Of a stretch of DNA of 64,000 nucleotides, positions 57,138 through 64,000 are shown in pieces (the stretch's first letter is position 1; each line of letters starts with the position of its first letter). Source of the DNA: Streptomyces sp. NBC_00250 (GTDB lineage: Bacteria > Actinomycetota > Actinomycetes > Streptomycetales > Streptomycetaceae); NCBI RefSeq assembly GCF_036192275.1, contig NZ_CP108088.1, positions 4,961,501 through 5,025,500 on the forward strand, in the 5' to 3' direction. Below the pieces are notes generated by a model. It was given only the letters and a program-made list of their open reading frames with translations. It was not told the DNA's origin and ran no database searches. The translations under genes and the position numbers were made by a program.

Positions 57138-59381
57138 TCAGCGGTTTCCGCCGCGGCCGTTTCCGCCGCCCAGCATGTCCGGCGGGATGGTGATGCCGGG
57201 GAACGGGTTGGTCGGGGGCTTGGTGTCGCCCGGCTTGTTGTCGCCCGGCTTACGGGGCTTCTTCGGCTTGTTCGGACCCTCGTCGCCGTCTTCCTTGTCC
57301 TTGGGCTTCTCGGCCCGAGGTACGGAGATGGGGGCGAAGCCCGGCGTCTCGGAGGCGTCGAGGGCGCCCGTCATCGCGATCTTCCAGATGGGGCCGGGGA
57401 GGCAGCCACCACAGACCTTGGCGTAGTACTCCCCGCCGATGGTGATCTGGTACATCGGCTTCTGCTCGCCGACGTCGTCGCCGACCCAGACCGCGGTGGA
57501 CAGGTTCGGGGTGTAGCCGACGAACCAGGCGTCCTTGCGGTCGTTGGTCGTACCGGTCTTGCCCGCGTTGTCGCGGTCGCTCAGACCGGCCTTCGTACCG
57601 GTGCCGTCCTCGACGACGCCCTTCAGCATCTGGTTGATCAGGTCGGCGGTGCGCTCGCTCATCGCCCGTGTGCACGTGGTGTCCGGGACGTTGAGCTTGT
57701 CGCCGTTGGCGGCCTTGACCGACTCGATGGCGACCGGAGTGCAGTGCAGACCCCGGTTGGCGAAGGCGGCGTAGGCGGAGGCCATCGCCAGCGGGGTGCT
57801 GACCTGGCTGCCGAGGGTGAGCGCCGGCGTCACTTCGAGCGGCTTGCCGTCACCGCGGGCGTATCCCAGCTTCTGCGCCATCTGGGCGGTCTCGCAGAGT
57901 CCGGCCTGCTGCTCCAGAAGCACGAAGTAGGTGTTGATGGACTTGCCGAGCGCACCCGTCATGTCCCAGGAGCCGGCCTCGGACTCCAGCTCGTTCTGCA
58001 GCTCCCACTCCCTGTTGGCGCCGGGGGCGCCCTTGCAGTCGCGGAAGCCGCTCTCGTTCACCTTCATCTTCCACGGCGTGTCGTAGGACTGCGCGGGGCT
58101 GATGCCCTTCTCCAGCGCGGCGGCGGCGGTGAAGGGCTTGAAGGTCGAGCCGACCTGGAAGCCGTAGGTGCTGCCGCCCATCCGGTTGCTCACGGCGAGG
58201 TTGAGCGTCGTCTCGTGCTTCTTCTGGTCCAGGCCGTACGGGCGGGACTGGCCCATCGAGAGGATCTTGCCGGTGCCGGGCTGGACCTGCACGACCGAGG
58301 TGGCGACCGGGTCGTCCTTGTTGACCTTCGCGATCGCGGCCTCGTTGGCGGCGGCCTGCGCGCGCGGGTCCAGGGTGGTCTTGATGGTGAGACCGCCCAG
58401 GTTCCACAGCTTCTGGCGTTCCTCCGCCGTCTTGCCGAAGACCGGGTCCATGAGGATCGTCTTGCGGACGTAGTCGCAGAAGAAGCCGGCTCCGTCGACG
58501 GCGGTGATGCAGCCGTTCCTCGGGGTCTTGACCTTCAGCTTGAGCGGGGCGGCCTTCGCCTTGTCGGCCTCGGCCTGGCTGATGTCCTTGACGTCGGCCA
58601 TCCGCTGGAGGACCACGTTGCGGCGCTTGGTGGCTTCCTGGAGGTCGTTGATCGGGTCGTAGCGGCTCGGCGACTGGACGAGGCCGGCCATCATCGCCGC
58701 CTCGCCGAGGGTCAGGTCGGCGGCGTGCTTGGAGAAGTACCGCTGGGAGGCGGCCTCGATGCCGTACGCCTGCTGCCCGAAGAACGTGATGTTGAGGTAG
58801 TTCTCCAGGATCTTCTTCTTGCCCAGCTCCTCCTCGACCTGGATCGCGTACTTCAGTTCGCGGACCTTGCGGCCGATGGTCTGCTGGGTGGCCTGCGCGA
58901 CCTTCTCGGGGTCGTCACCGGCCTCCTCGACGAAGACGTTCTTCACGTACTGCTGGGTGAGGGTGGACGCGCCCTGCGCGACCCCGCCCGACTGCGCGTT
59001 GCGGTTGATCGCGCGCAGCACACCCTTGAGGTCGATCGCCCCGTGCTCGTAGAAGCGGCCGTCCTCGATCGCGACGATCGCCTTCTGCATGTAGGGGGAG
59101 ATCTTGTCCAGCGGGACGACCTTCCGGTCCCGCGAGTACACGGTGGCGAGGAGGCCACCCTCGGAGTCGAGGATCGTGGTGCGCTGACTCAGCGGTGGGG
59201 TCTTCAGGTTGGAGGGGATCTCGTCGAACCCCTCGACAGTGCCCTTCGCGGCCAGACCGAGTGCGCCGGCCGCGGGCAGGGCGATGCCCGCCAGCACGGC
59301 TCCCGCGAGCACACTGACACCGAGGAACTTGGCGGCCTGCTGGGTCCCGGTCAGACCACCGCCGGAGCGCTTCTTTGCCAT
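57138..59381 (-). CDS. class A penicillin-binding protein (bifunctional peptidoglycan synthase)
   Basis: 747 residues. One transmembrane helix at about 13-42, GT51 glycosyltransferase (about 75-260: EDGRFYEHGAIDLKGVLRA with the catalytic Glu, QGASTLTQQYVKN, KKKILENYLN) and transpeptidase (about 370-650: nucleophile Ser in GSTFKP, SIN, KTGTT), then a Lys/Pro-rich and Gly/Asn-rich tail. It polymerises and cross-links cell-wall glycan outside the membrane. ATG 59381. Divergent from wblA, an arrangement known in Streptomyces. Confidence 0.96.
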   Translation of the reverse strand: MAKKRSGGGLTGTQQAAKFLGVSVLAGAVLAGIALPAAGALGLAAKGTVEGFDEIPSNLKTPPLSQRTTILDSEGGLLATVYSRDRKVVPLDKISPYMQKAIVAIEDGRFYEHGAIDLKGVLRAINRNAQSGGVAQGASTLTQQYVKNVFVEEAGDDPEKVAQATQQTIGRKVRELKYAIQVEEELGKKKILENYLNITFFGQQAYGIEAASQRYFSKHAADLTLGEAAMMAGLVQSPSRYDPINDLQEATKRRNVVLQRMADVKDISQAEADKAKAAPLKLKVKTPRNGCITAVDGAGFFCDYVRKTILMDPVFGKTAEERQKLWNLGGLTIKTTLDPRAQAAANEAAIAKVNKDDPVATSVVQVQPGTGKILSMGQSRPYGLDQKKHETTLNLAVSNRMGGSTYGFQVGSTFKPFTAAAALEKGISPAQSYDTPWKMKVNESGFRDCKGAPGANREWELQNELESEAGSWDMTGALGKSINTYFVLLEQQAGLCETAQMAQKLGYARGDGKPLEVTPALTLGSQVSTPLAMASAYAAFANRGLHCTPVAIESVKAANGDKLNVPDTTCTRAMSERTADLINQMLKGVVEDGTGTKAGLSDRDNAGKTGTTNDRKDAWFVGYTPNLSTAVWVGDDVGEQKPMYQITIGGEYYAKVCGGCLPGPIWKIAMTGALDASETPGFAPISVPRAEKPKDKEDGDEGPNKPKKPRKPGDNKPGDTKPPTNPFPGITIPPDMLGGGNGRGGNR

Positions 59382-59933
59382 GGGGGGCAGCCTAATCCGT
59401 AGTGATGAGCGTTCCGTAGGAGCGGGGGCCTCTCGGAGCGTTCGAGTACCAGACCGTGACATCCGGGCAGCCCGCCGCGGGACCCGGCTCGGTGGGGCGG
59501 CTGCGTGCGCCGGCTGCGTGAGCCGGCGACGTTCTCATTCGCCGGACACGCGTATATGCCTTGGCCTAAGCTGCTCCCAACTGTCACAGCAGTGTGGTCT
59601 GGCATCAAGACCCGGGTGTGACTCCGGCATGAATTCCCATGACCCCGAAGCATGGGGAGCTCGTGTCCGATTCCGGCTCATGCGTCACGCGGTGTCCGAA
59701 GTGACACCGTCAAGGAAGGGCGTATCCAGGCGATATGTCCGCTATCACACGCATGTCCTTCGATCACTCCCCTGGGTGATCTGACGCGCACGCATAGTCC
59801 GTTCGGGCCATCGAAGATTGGGCCCGAAGGGGGTGTTGCGCTGTGCCCACCTTCCGTAACGTCCCAACTGGCAGCGGTGAATATGCCGCTGCCGCCGTGG
59901 GGGAGCCTCGATTCGGGAGAGGACGGCGCCGGT
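59382..59933. promoter_or_regulatory. 552-bp divergent regulatory region of PBP and wblA
   Basis: No gene is supported: the frame open upstream of wblA lacks coding bias. The region is AT-richer (TTCTCATTCGCC, GGCATGAATTCCCATGACC). AGTGACACCGTCA near 59699-59711 has inverted TGAC/GTCA halves reminiscent of BldD boxes, but does not match the full consensus. The length suggests a long leader and several regulators, as expected for a developmental switch gene. Confidence 0.5.
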
Positions 59934-60278
59934 ATGGGCTGGGTAGCTGACTGGAGTGCGCAGGCGGCCTGCCGCACTACCGATCCGGATGAACTTTTCG
60001 TACAGGGAGCGGCACAGAACAGGGCAAAGGCGGTGTGCACCGGATGCCCGGTGCGGACCGAGTGCCTGGCCGACGCCCTCGACAACCGCGTGGAGTTCGG
60101 CGTGTGGGGCGGCATGACGGAGCGCGAGCGCCGCGCCCTGCTGCGCCGCAGGCCGACCGTCACCTCGTGGCGCCGGCTCCTTGAGACCGCGCGCACGGAG
60201 TACGAGCGGGGAGCGGGCCTGCTGCCCGTGGCGATCGAGGACGACGCGACGTACGAGGCGTACGCCGCGGTCGGGTAG
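59934..60278 (+). CDS. wblA: WhiB-like developmental regulator WblA
   Basis: 114 residues. Four cysteines for a [4Fe-4S] cluster: Cys13, Cys35, Cys38 and Cys44 (ACRTTDPD, then VCTGCPVRTEC), followed by the GVWGG turn and RERRALLRRRPT basic patch. The sequence is nearly that of Streptomyces WblA, a global repressor of antibiotic production needed for sporulation. ATG 59934 follows GAGAGGA. Neighbours (class A PBP, two ArsA-like ATPases) are the usual ones. Confidence 0.95.
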   Translation: MGWVADWSAQAACRTTDPDELFVQGAAQNRAKAVCTGCPVRTECLADALDNRVEFGVWGGMTERERRALLRRRPTVTSWRRLLETARTEYERGAGLLPVAIEDDATYEAYAAVG

Positions 60279-60305
60279 CCGAGGGCTACCTGGGGTAGCC
60301 GAGGC

Positions 60306-61760
60306 CTATCGACCGGCCGTGAGCCGGTCGCCGATGGCCCGCAGCCCGGCGAGGTCGTGCACATCGCCGGGCAGGGCCGCCACTTCGGTCACCGCCACCT
60401 CGGGGTGAAGCGCGGTGAAGCGGTCACGCGTGCGCTGCTCACGCGCGAGCACCCGCATGCGCTCGGCATGCAGGCGCAGAAGTCCCGCGGTGAGATGTCG
60501 TACGTCGGCGTCGTCCACGTCGTCTGCTTCTACGTCGTCTACGTCGCTTACGTCTGTTTCCTGTGCCGGTTCGGCTGTGGGGGCAGCCTCGGGTACGGGA
60601 TGTGCGGCGGCGGTGGCGAGATCGGACTGCTCGTGTGCGGTGGCCGGGGAGCCACTCCGGTCAGTCTTCCCGCCCCCCTGATCCACAATCCGCCCCTCGT
60701 CAAGATTTTCCGCCGCGGCCCGCGCCCGCTCGGCCGAAAGCCGGGCGGCGCCACTGCCGTGGACGCGATTGAGGACGAGACCGGCCAGCGGCATCCCCTC
60801 CGCGGCCAGCCGCTCCACGAAGTACGCGGCCTCGCGCAGCGCGTCCCGCTCCGGCGTGGCCACCACGAGGAAGGCCGTGCCCGGGGCCTGGAGCAGCTTG
60901 TACGTGGCGTCGGCGCGGGTCCGGAAGCCGCCGAACATCGTGTCCATCGCCGCGACGAACGTCTGGACGTCCTTGAGGAACTGACCCCCCAGCAGCTTTC
61001 CGAGGGTCCCCGTCATCATCGACATGCCGACGTTCAGGAACTTCATCCCGGCCCGGCCGCCCACCTTCGCCGGCGCCATCAGCAGCTTGATGAACTTCCC
61101 GTCCAGGAACGACCCGAGCCGCTTCGGCGCGTCCAGGAAGTCCAGCGCGGACCGGGACGGCGGGGTGTCCACGACGATCAGGTCCCACTCGTCACGCGCC
61201 CGGAGCTGGCCCAGCTTCTCCATCGCCATGTACTCCTGCGTACCGGCGAATCCGGCCGACAGGGACTGGTAGAAGGGGTTCTCCAGGATCGCCCGGGCCC
61301 GGTCGGGCTCCGCGTGCGACTCGACGATCTCGTCGAAGGTCCGCTTCATGTCCAGCATCATCGCGTGGAGTTCGCCGCCGTCGGAGCCCTTGATTCCGTC
61401 GACCTTGCGCGGGGTGTTGTCGAGGGAGTCGATGCCCATCGACTGGGCGAGGCGGCGGGCCGGGTCGATGGTGAGGACGACGACCCGGCGCCCGCGCTCC
61501 GCCGCCCGTACGCCGAGCGCCGCCGCCGTGGTCGTCTTGCCGACCCCGCCCGCGCCGCAGCAGACGATGATGCGGGTGCCGAGGTCGTCGATCAGCGGGT
61601 CGAGATCCAGGACGGGAACGGCGTCGAGCCCGTGCGTCTCGGCGGCCGTGCCGCGACCGTCGGAGCCCGGGGCCACGTCGCGATCGGCCGGGGTCGTGCC
61701 GCGACGGCCGGCGGCCGGGGCCGGGGTCGTGCCGCGACCGTCGGGGGACTTCTCCGTCAC
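60306..61760 (-). CDS. ArsA/Get3-like ATPase (longer paralog)
   Basis: 484 residues. A Pro/Gly/Thr-rich N-terminus (about 1-50), P-loop GAGGVGKTTTAAALG (deviant Walker A with signature Lys), LTIDPARRLAQSMG (switch I), VVDTPPSRSALDFLD (switch II), hydrophobic KFIKLLMAP region, and a C-terminal insertion of Asp/Val repeats (about 410-430, SDVDDVEADDVDD). ArsA/Get3 enzymes deliver membrane proteins or arsenite; no arsenic genes adjoin. Coupled by GTGA to the upstream paralog, so a heterodimer is likely. Confidence 0.9.
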   Translation of the reverse strand: MTEKSPDGRGTTPAPAAGRRGTTPADRDVAPGSDGRGTAAETHGLDAVPVLDLDPLIDDLGTRIIVCCGAGGVGKTTTAAALGVRAAERGRRVVVLTIDPARRLAQSMGIDSLDNTPRKVDGIKGSDGGELHAMMLDMKRTFDEIVESHAEPDRARAILENPFYQSLSAGFAGTQEYMAMEKLGQLRARDEWDLIVVDTPPSRSALDFLDAPKRLGSFLDGKFIKLLMAPAKVGGRAGMKFLNVGMSMMTGTLGKLLGGQFLKDVQTFVAAMDTMFGGFRTRADATYKLLQAPGTAFLVVATPERDALREAAYFVERLAAEGMPLAGLVLNRVHGSGAARLSAERARAAAENLDEGRIVDQGGGKTDRSGSPATAHEQSDLATAAAHPVPEAAPTAEPAQETDVSDVDDVEADDVDDADVRHLTAGLLRLHAERMRVLAREQRTRDRFTALHPEVAVTEVAALPGDVHDLAGLRAIGDRLTAGR

Positions 61761-62719
61761 GCGCCCACCCCTTGCTTCCGCAGTTCCTTCGCCAGCCGGT
61801 AGAGCCCCGCGATGTCCGCCCCGTCCCCCAGGAAGGGGAGCTCGTACGAGGGGACGCCGATGTCGTCCAGGACCGCGCGCTGCGTCCGTTCCAGCTCCAC
61901 CCGCCGGGCGTGCTCGGACGCCTGGTCGAGGAGCGGCTCGACCAGCGTCGTACCGCCCGCGACGCCCACGGAGGCCAGCGTCCTGGCGATCGCCTCCCGA
62001 TGGTCGCCGGAGGCGGCCCGTACCGCCGCCTCGTCCAGGACGTGCGGCCGGACCATGTTCACCACGACCCGCCCCACCGGGAGCTCGGCCGCGCGGAGCT
62101 CCGCGATGCCGTCCGCGGTCTCCTGGACCGGCATCTCCTCCAGGAGGGTCACCAAGTGCACGGCGGTCTCGGGGGACTTGAGGACCCGCATGACGGCCTG
62201 CGCCTGATTGTGTATCGGGCCGATCCTCGCCAGGCCGGCCACCTCGTCGTTGACGTTGAGGAAGCGGGTGATGCGGCCGGTGGGCGGCGCGTCCATCACC
62301 ACGTGGTCGTAGGTGTGGCCGCCGTGCTTCTCGCGCCGGCGGACCGCCTCGCACGCCTTGCCGGTCAGCAGGACGTCCCGTACGCCCGGCGCTATCGTCG
62401 TCGCGAAGTCGATCGCGCCGAGCTTCTTCAGGGCCCGCCCCGCGGTGCCCAGTTTGTAGAACATCTGGAGGTAGTCGAGGAGCGCGCGCTCGGCGTCGAT
62501 CGCCAGCGCGTACACCTCCCCGCCGCCCGGGGCGACGGCGATCTTGCGCTCCTCGTACGGAAGGGACTCCGTCTCGAAGAGCTGTGCGATGCCCTGTCTG
62601 CCTTCGACCTCGACGAGGAGGGTGCGCTTGCCCTCCGTCGCGAGGGCGAGCGCGAGGGCGGCGGCGACCGTCGTCTTACCGGTACCGCCCTTGCCGCTGA
62701 CGACCTGGAGCCTGCTCAC
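61757..62719 (-). CDS. ArsA/Get3-like ATPase (shorter paralog)
   Basis: 320 residues. It starts at GTG 62719 directly with the P-loop (RLQVVSGKGGTGKTTVAAAL), then LLVEVEGRQGIAQLFE and VVMDAPPTGRITRFL (switch II). TTAGGCT 8 bases before the start suggests a leaderless message. First of the ATPase pair; the second overlaps it by 4 bp. Such pairs next to wblA are conserved in Streptomyces; a role in tail-anchored protein handling is inference only. Confidence 0.92.
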   Translation of the reverse strand: MSRLQVVSGKGGTGKTTVAAALALALATEGKRTLLVEVEGRQGIAQLFETESLPYEERKIAVAPGGGEVYALAIDAERALLDYLQMFYKLGTAGRALKKLGAIDFATTIAPGVRDVLLTGKACEAVRRREKHGGHTYDHVVMDAPPTGRITRFLNVNDEVAGLARIGPIHNQAQAVMRVLKSPETAVHLVTLLEEMPVQETADGIAELRAAELPVGRVVVNMVRPHVLDEAAVRAASGDHREAIARTLASVGVAGGTTLVEPLLDQASEHARRVELERTQRAVLDDIGVPSYELPFLGDGADIAGLYRLAKELRKQGVGA

Positions 62720-62841
62720 GCTGTCGAGCCTAACCACTGGCGGCGGCGCCCAATCAGGAGGCCGCCCCGGAGAAGCTCCCTAGGGGCAGCTTCAGGGCCG
62801 CTTCGGGGAACCGCCCCGCGGCAGCGGATACAGTCGGGCCC

Positions 62842-63000
62842 ATGACCAAGTGGGAGTACGTCACGGTGCCGCTTCTGGTGCACGCGACCAAGCAGATTCT
62901 GGACACCTGGGGCGAGGACGGCTGGGAGCTCGTCCAGGTCGTGCCCGGGCCGAACAACCCCGAGCAGCTCGTGGCCTACCTGAAGCGGGCCAAGTCGTGA
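62842..63000 (+). CDS. 52-residue DUF4177-like protein
   Basis: ATG 62842 to TGA 63000: MTKWEYVTVPLLVHATKQ, then WGEDGWELVQVVPG and AYLKRAKS. KWEY near the start and the GWELVQV core are typical of DUF4177. GATACAGT 15 bases upstream suggests a leaderless message. It overlaps ridA by GTGA and is cotranscribed with it. Function unknown. Confidence 0.88.
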   Translation: MTKWEYVTVPLLVHATKQILDTWGEDGWELVQVVPGPNNPEQLVAYLKRAKS

Positions 63001-63467
63001 GCGGGGCCGTCGAGGCGAAGCTCGCCGAGCTCGGCCTGACCCTGCCGGCCGTCGTGCCGCCGCTGGCCGCCTACCAGCCGGCCGTGCAGTCGGGCGTGTA
63101 CGTCTACACCTCGGGCCAGCTCCCGATGGTGGACGGCAAGCTCCAGCTGACCGGCAAGGTCGGCGGCGAGGTCACCGCCGACGAGGCCAAGCAGCTCGCG
63201 GCCACCTGCGCGCTGAACGCCCTCGCGGCCGTGAAGTCGGTCGCCGGTGACCTGGACCGGATCAAGCGGGTCGTGAAGGTCGTCGGCTTCGTCGCCTCCG
63301 CGCCCGACTTCACCGGCCAGCCGGGCGTCATCAACGGCGCCAGCGAGCTGCTCGGCGCGGTCCTCGGCGACAAGGGCGTCCACGCGCGCAGCGCCGTCGG
63401 CGTGACCGTGCTGCCGCTCGACGCCCCGGTCGAGGTCGAGGTCCAGGTGGAGCTGGTCGAGGCCTGA
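62997..63467 (+). CDS. RidA/YjgF-family protein
   Basis: 156 residues of the RidA/YER057c/L-PSP family: GLTLPAVVPPLAAYQPAVQS, VYTSGQLPMVDG, a GEVTADEAKQLAATCALNAL helix and VKVVGFVASAPDFTGQP. Classical RidA deaminates reactive enamines made by PLP enzymes, using a conserved Arg late in the protein; here that position (around HARSAVGV) retains an Arg. GTG 62997 is coupled to the DUF4177 gene. Confidence 0.92.
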   Translation: MSGAVEAKLAELGLTLPAVVPPLAAYQPAVQSGVYVYTSGQLPMVDGKLQLTGKVGGEVTADEAKQLAATCALNALAAVKSVAGDLDRIKRVVKVVGFVASAPDFTGQPGVINGASELLGAVLGDKGVHARSAVGVTVLPLDAPVEVEVQVELVEA

Positions 63468-63508
63468 GCCTCCACCACCGCACACGCGGGCGCGTACGCA
63501 CGTACGTG

Positions 63509-63549
63509 ACGAGAGCCGGTTCTTCTCGGACAGAAGAACCGGCTCTCGT
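63509..63549. terminator. terminator after ridA
   Basis: ACGAGAGCCGGTTCTTCT (63509-63526) and AGAAGAACCGGCTCTCGT (63532-63549): perfect 18-bp stem with a 5-nt loop. Confidence 0.93.
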
Positions 63550-63580
63550 GCATTCATGTACTTGCGCATAGCATCCGGCC

Positions 63581-64000
63581 ATGTCGAATGGTCAGTGGTA
63601 CCCGCCCGAGTGGCCCGACCGCATCCGCGCCCTCGCCGCCGGTGAACTCACCCCGGTGACCCCCCGGCGCGCCGCCACCGTCCTGCTCCTGCGGGACGGT
63701 GACGCCGGTCCCGATGTCCACATGCTCCGCCGCCGGGCCTCGATGGCCTTCGCGGGCGGCGCGTACGCCTACCCCGGCGGTGGCGTCGACCCGCGCGACG
63801 AGCACCCGGTGCGCTGGGCGGGGCCCTCCCTGGAGGCCTGGGCGGCCCGGCTCGGCCTCCAGGACCCCGCGCAGGCCCAGGCGGTGGTCTGCGCCGCCGT
63901 ACGCGAGACGTACGAGGAGGCGGGCGTCCTGCTCGCCGGGGAGACCGAGGACGCGGTCGTGGGCGACACGACCGGCGAGGAGTGGGAGCGGGACCGGGAG
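63581..64000 (+). CDS. NUDIX hydrolase (partial, runs off window)
   Basis: The first 140 codons from ATG 63581. The N-terminal WYPPEWPDRIRALAAGE and AATVLLLRDG are followed by the Nudix box with RETYEEAGVLL (REXXEE core; the glycine that opens the box lies in GLQDPAQAQAVV). The long N-terminal part and FAGGAYAYPGGGVDP are typical of the NUDT19/coenzyme A pyrophosphatase-like group. GCATAGCATCC upstream may be a -10. The 3' end is outside the window. Confidence 0.9.
   Translation, partial: MSNGQWYPPEWPDRIRALAAGELTPVTPRRAATVLLLRDGDAGPDVHMLRRRASMAFAGGAYAYPGGGVDPRDEHPVRWAGPSLEAWAARLGLQDPAQAQAVVCAAVRETYEEAGVLLAGETEDAVVGDTTGEEWERDRE

Noticed and set aside
57117..59402. 761-codon plus-strand frame antisense to the PBP gene
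   Set aside because: Pure antisense shadow of a long GC-rich gene; PBP motifs are unambiguous on the minus strand.
59652..59933. N-terminal extension of WblA
   Set aside because: WblA proteins start at MGWV; the extension lacks coding bias and contains Cys and Pro-rich noise.
60306..62719. ArsA-like pair considered as arsenic resistance
   Set aside because: No arsR, arsB/acr3 or arsenate reductase genes nearby; the neighbourhood is the developmental wblA locus.

Overview
The window is chromosomal DNA of a Streptomyces or very close relative. It has very high GC with strong GC bias at third codon positions, many GTG/TTG starts, apparently leaderless genes, GTGA/ATGA coupling overlaps, a wblA gene next to a class A penicillin-binding protein, and DasR-like sites at a chitinase. 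From memory, long stretches follow the Streptomyces coelicolor core order: kynU side, purA, ybaB, recR, ask-asd, sigma, then PBP, wblA, two ArsA-like ATPases, RidA and NUDIX. I could not check this by alignment.

Layout. 1-1128: end of kynureninase and a kynurenine-formamidase-like hydrolase (tryptophan breakdown). 1240-3465: large secreted FG-GAP protein. 3552-6912: NarL-type two-component pair and a cytochrome P450. 7022-11539: hydrolase/MarR divergon, then an ABC-2 exporter with a divergent GbsR/MarR-type regulator. 11503-15289: membrane protein, lipid-kinase-like protein and purA. 15344-17178: SDR/LysR divergon. 17188-20678: operon of a membrane-anchored PstS-like protein and a Ser/Thr kinase. 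20837-23960: oxidoreductase, second FG-GAP protein and GH19 chitinase. 24104-28311: MarR/DJ-1 operon, class III aminotransferase, GntR regulator and an unknown protein. 28379-31086: SLATT protein, ybaB, recR and a DUF5063 protein. 31123-35691: accessory cluster of two NB-ARC/TPR (NLR-like) ATPases flanking a small two-helix membrane protein. 35807-40461: aspartokinase, aspartate-semialdehyde dehydrogenase, ECF-type sigma and its coupled membrane partner. 40558-51074: SURF1, S9 peptidase, methyltransferase, Lrp-type regulator, TPR regulator-like protein, YdcF, tail-anchored Ser/Thr kinase and a glycosyltransferase. 51183-53414: third FG-GAP protein. 53451-55253: scarred region with a frameshifted small gene, PRC-barrel and small membrane genes, a truncated SpoIIE-type phosphatase and tRNA-Pro(CGG). 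55292-64000: metallophosphoesterase, YqeY, class A PBP, wblA, paired ArsA/Get3-like ATPases, DUF4177, RidA and a NUDIX gene cut by the window end.

Most notable. (a) In the 31-36 kb cluster a motif of about 20 residues rich in Gly, Ala and Val occurs at the N-terminus of both NLR-like ATPases and twice in the tail of the membrane protein between them. This is the architecture expected of NLR-to-effector signalling through a shared prion/amyloid-like or beta-stacking motif, so it is a candidate defence (abortive infection) module. (b) Two of the three FG-GAP genes share an identical promoter-like element (CCGTACAACC, 12 bp, CGTGAGTC). All three have a leader hairpin of unrelated sequence, which points to conserved RNA structure. 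A related element lies just upstream of the sigma gene at 38396. (c) The tRNA-Pro neighbourhood carries gene remnants typical of an integration scar.
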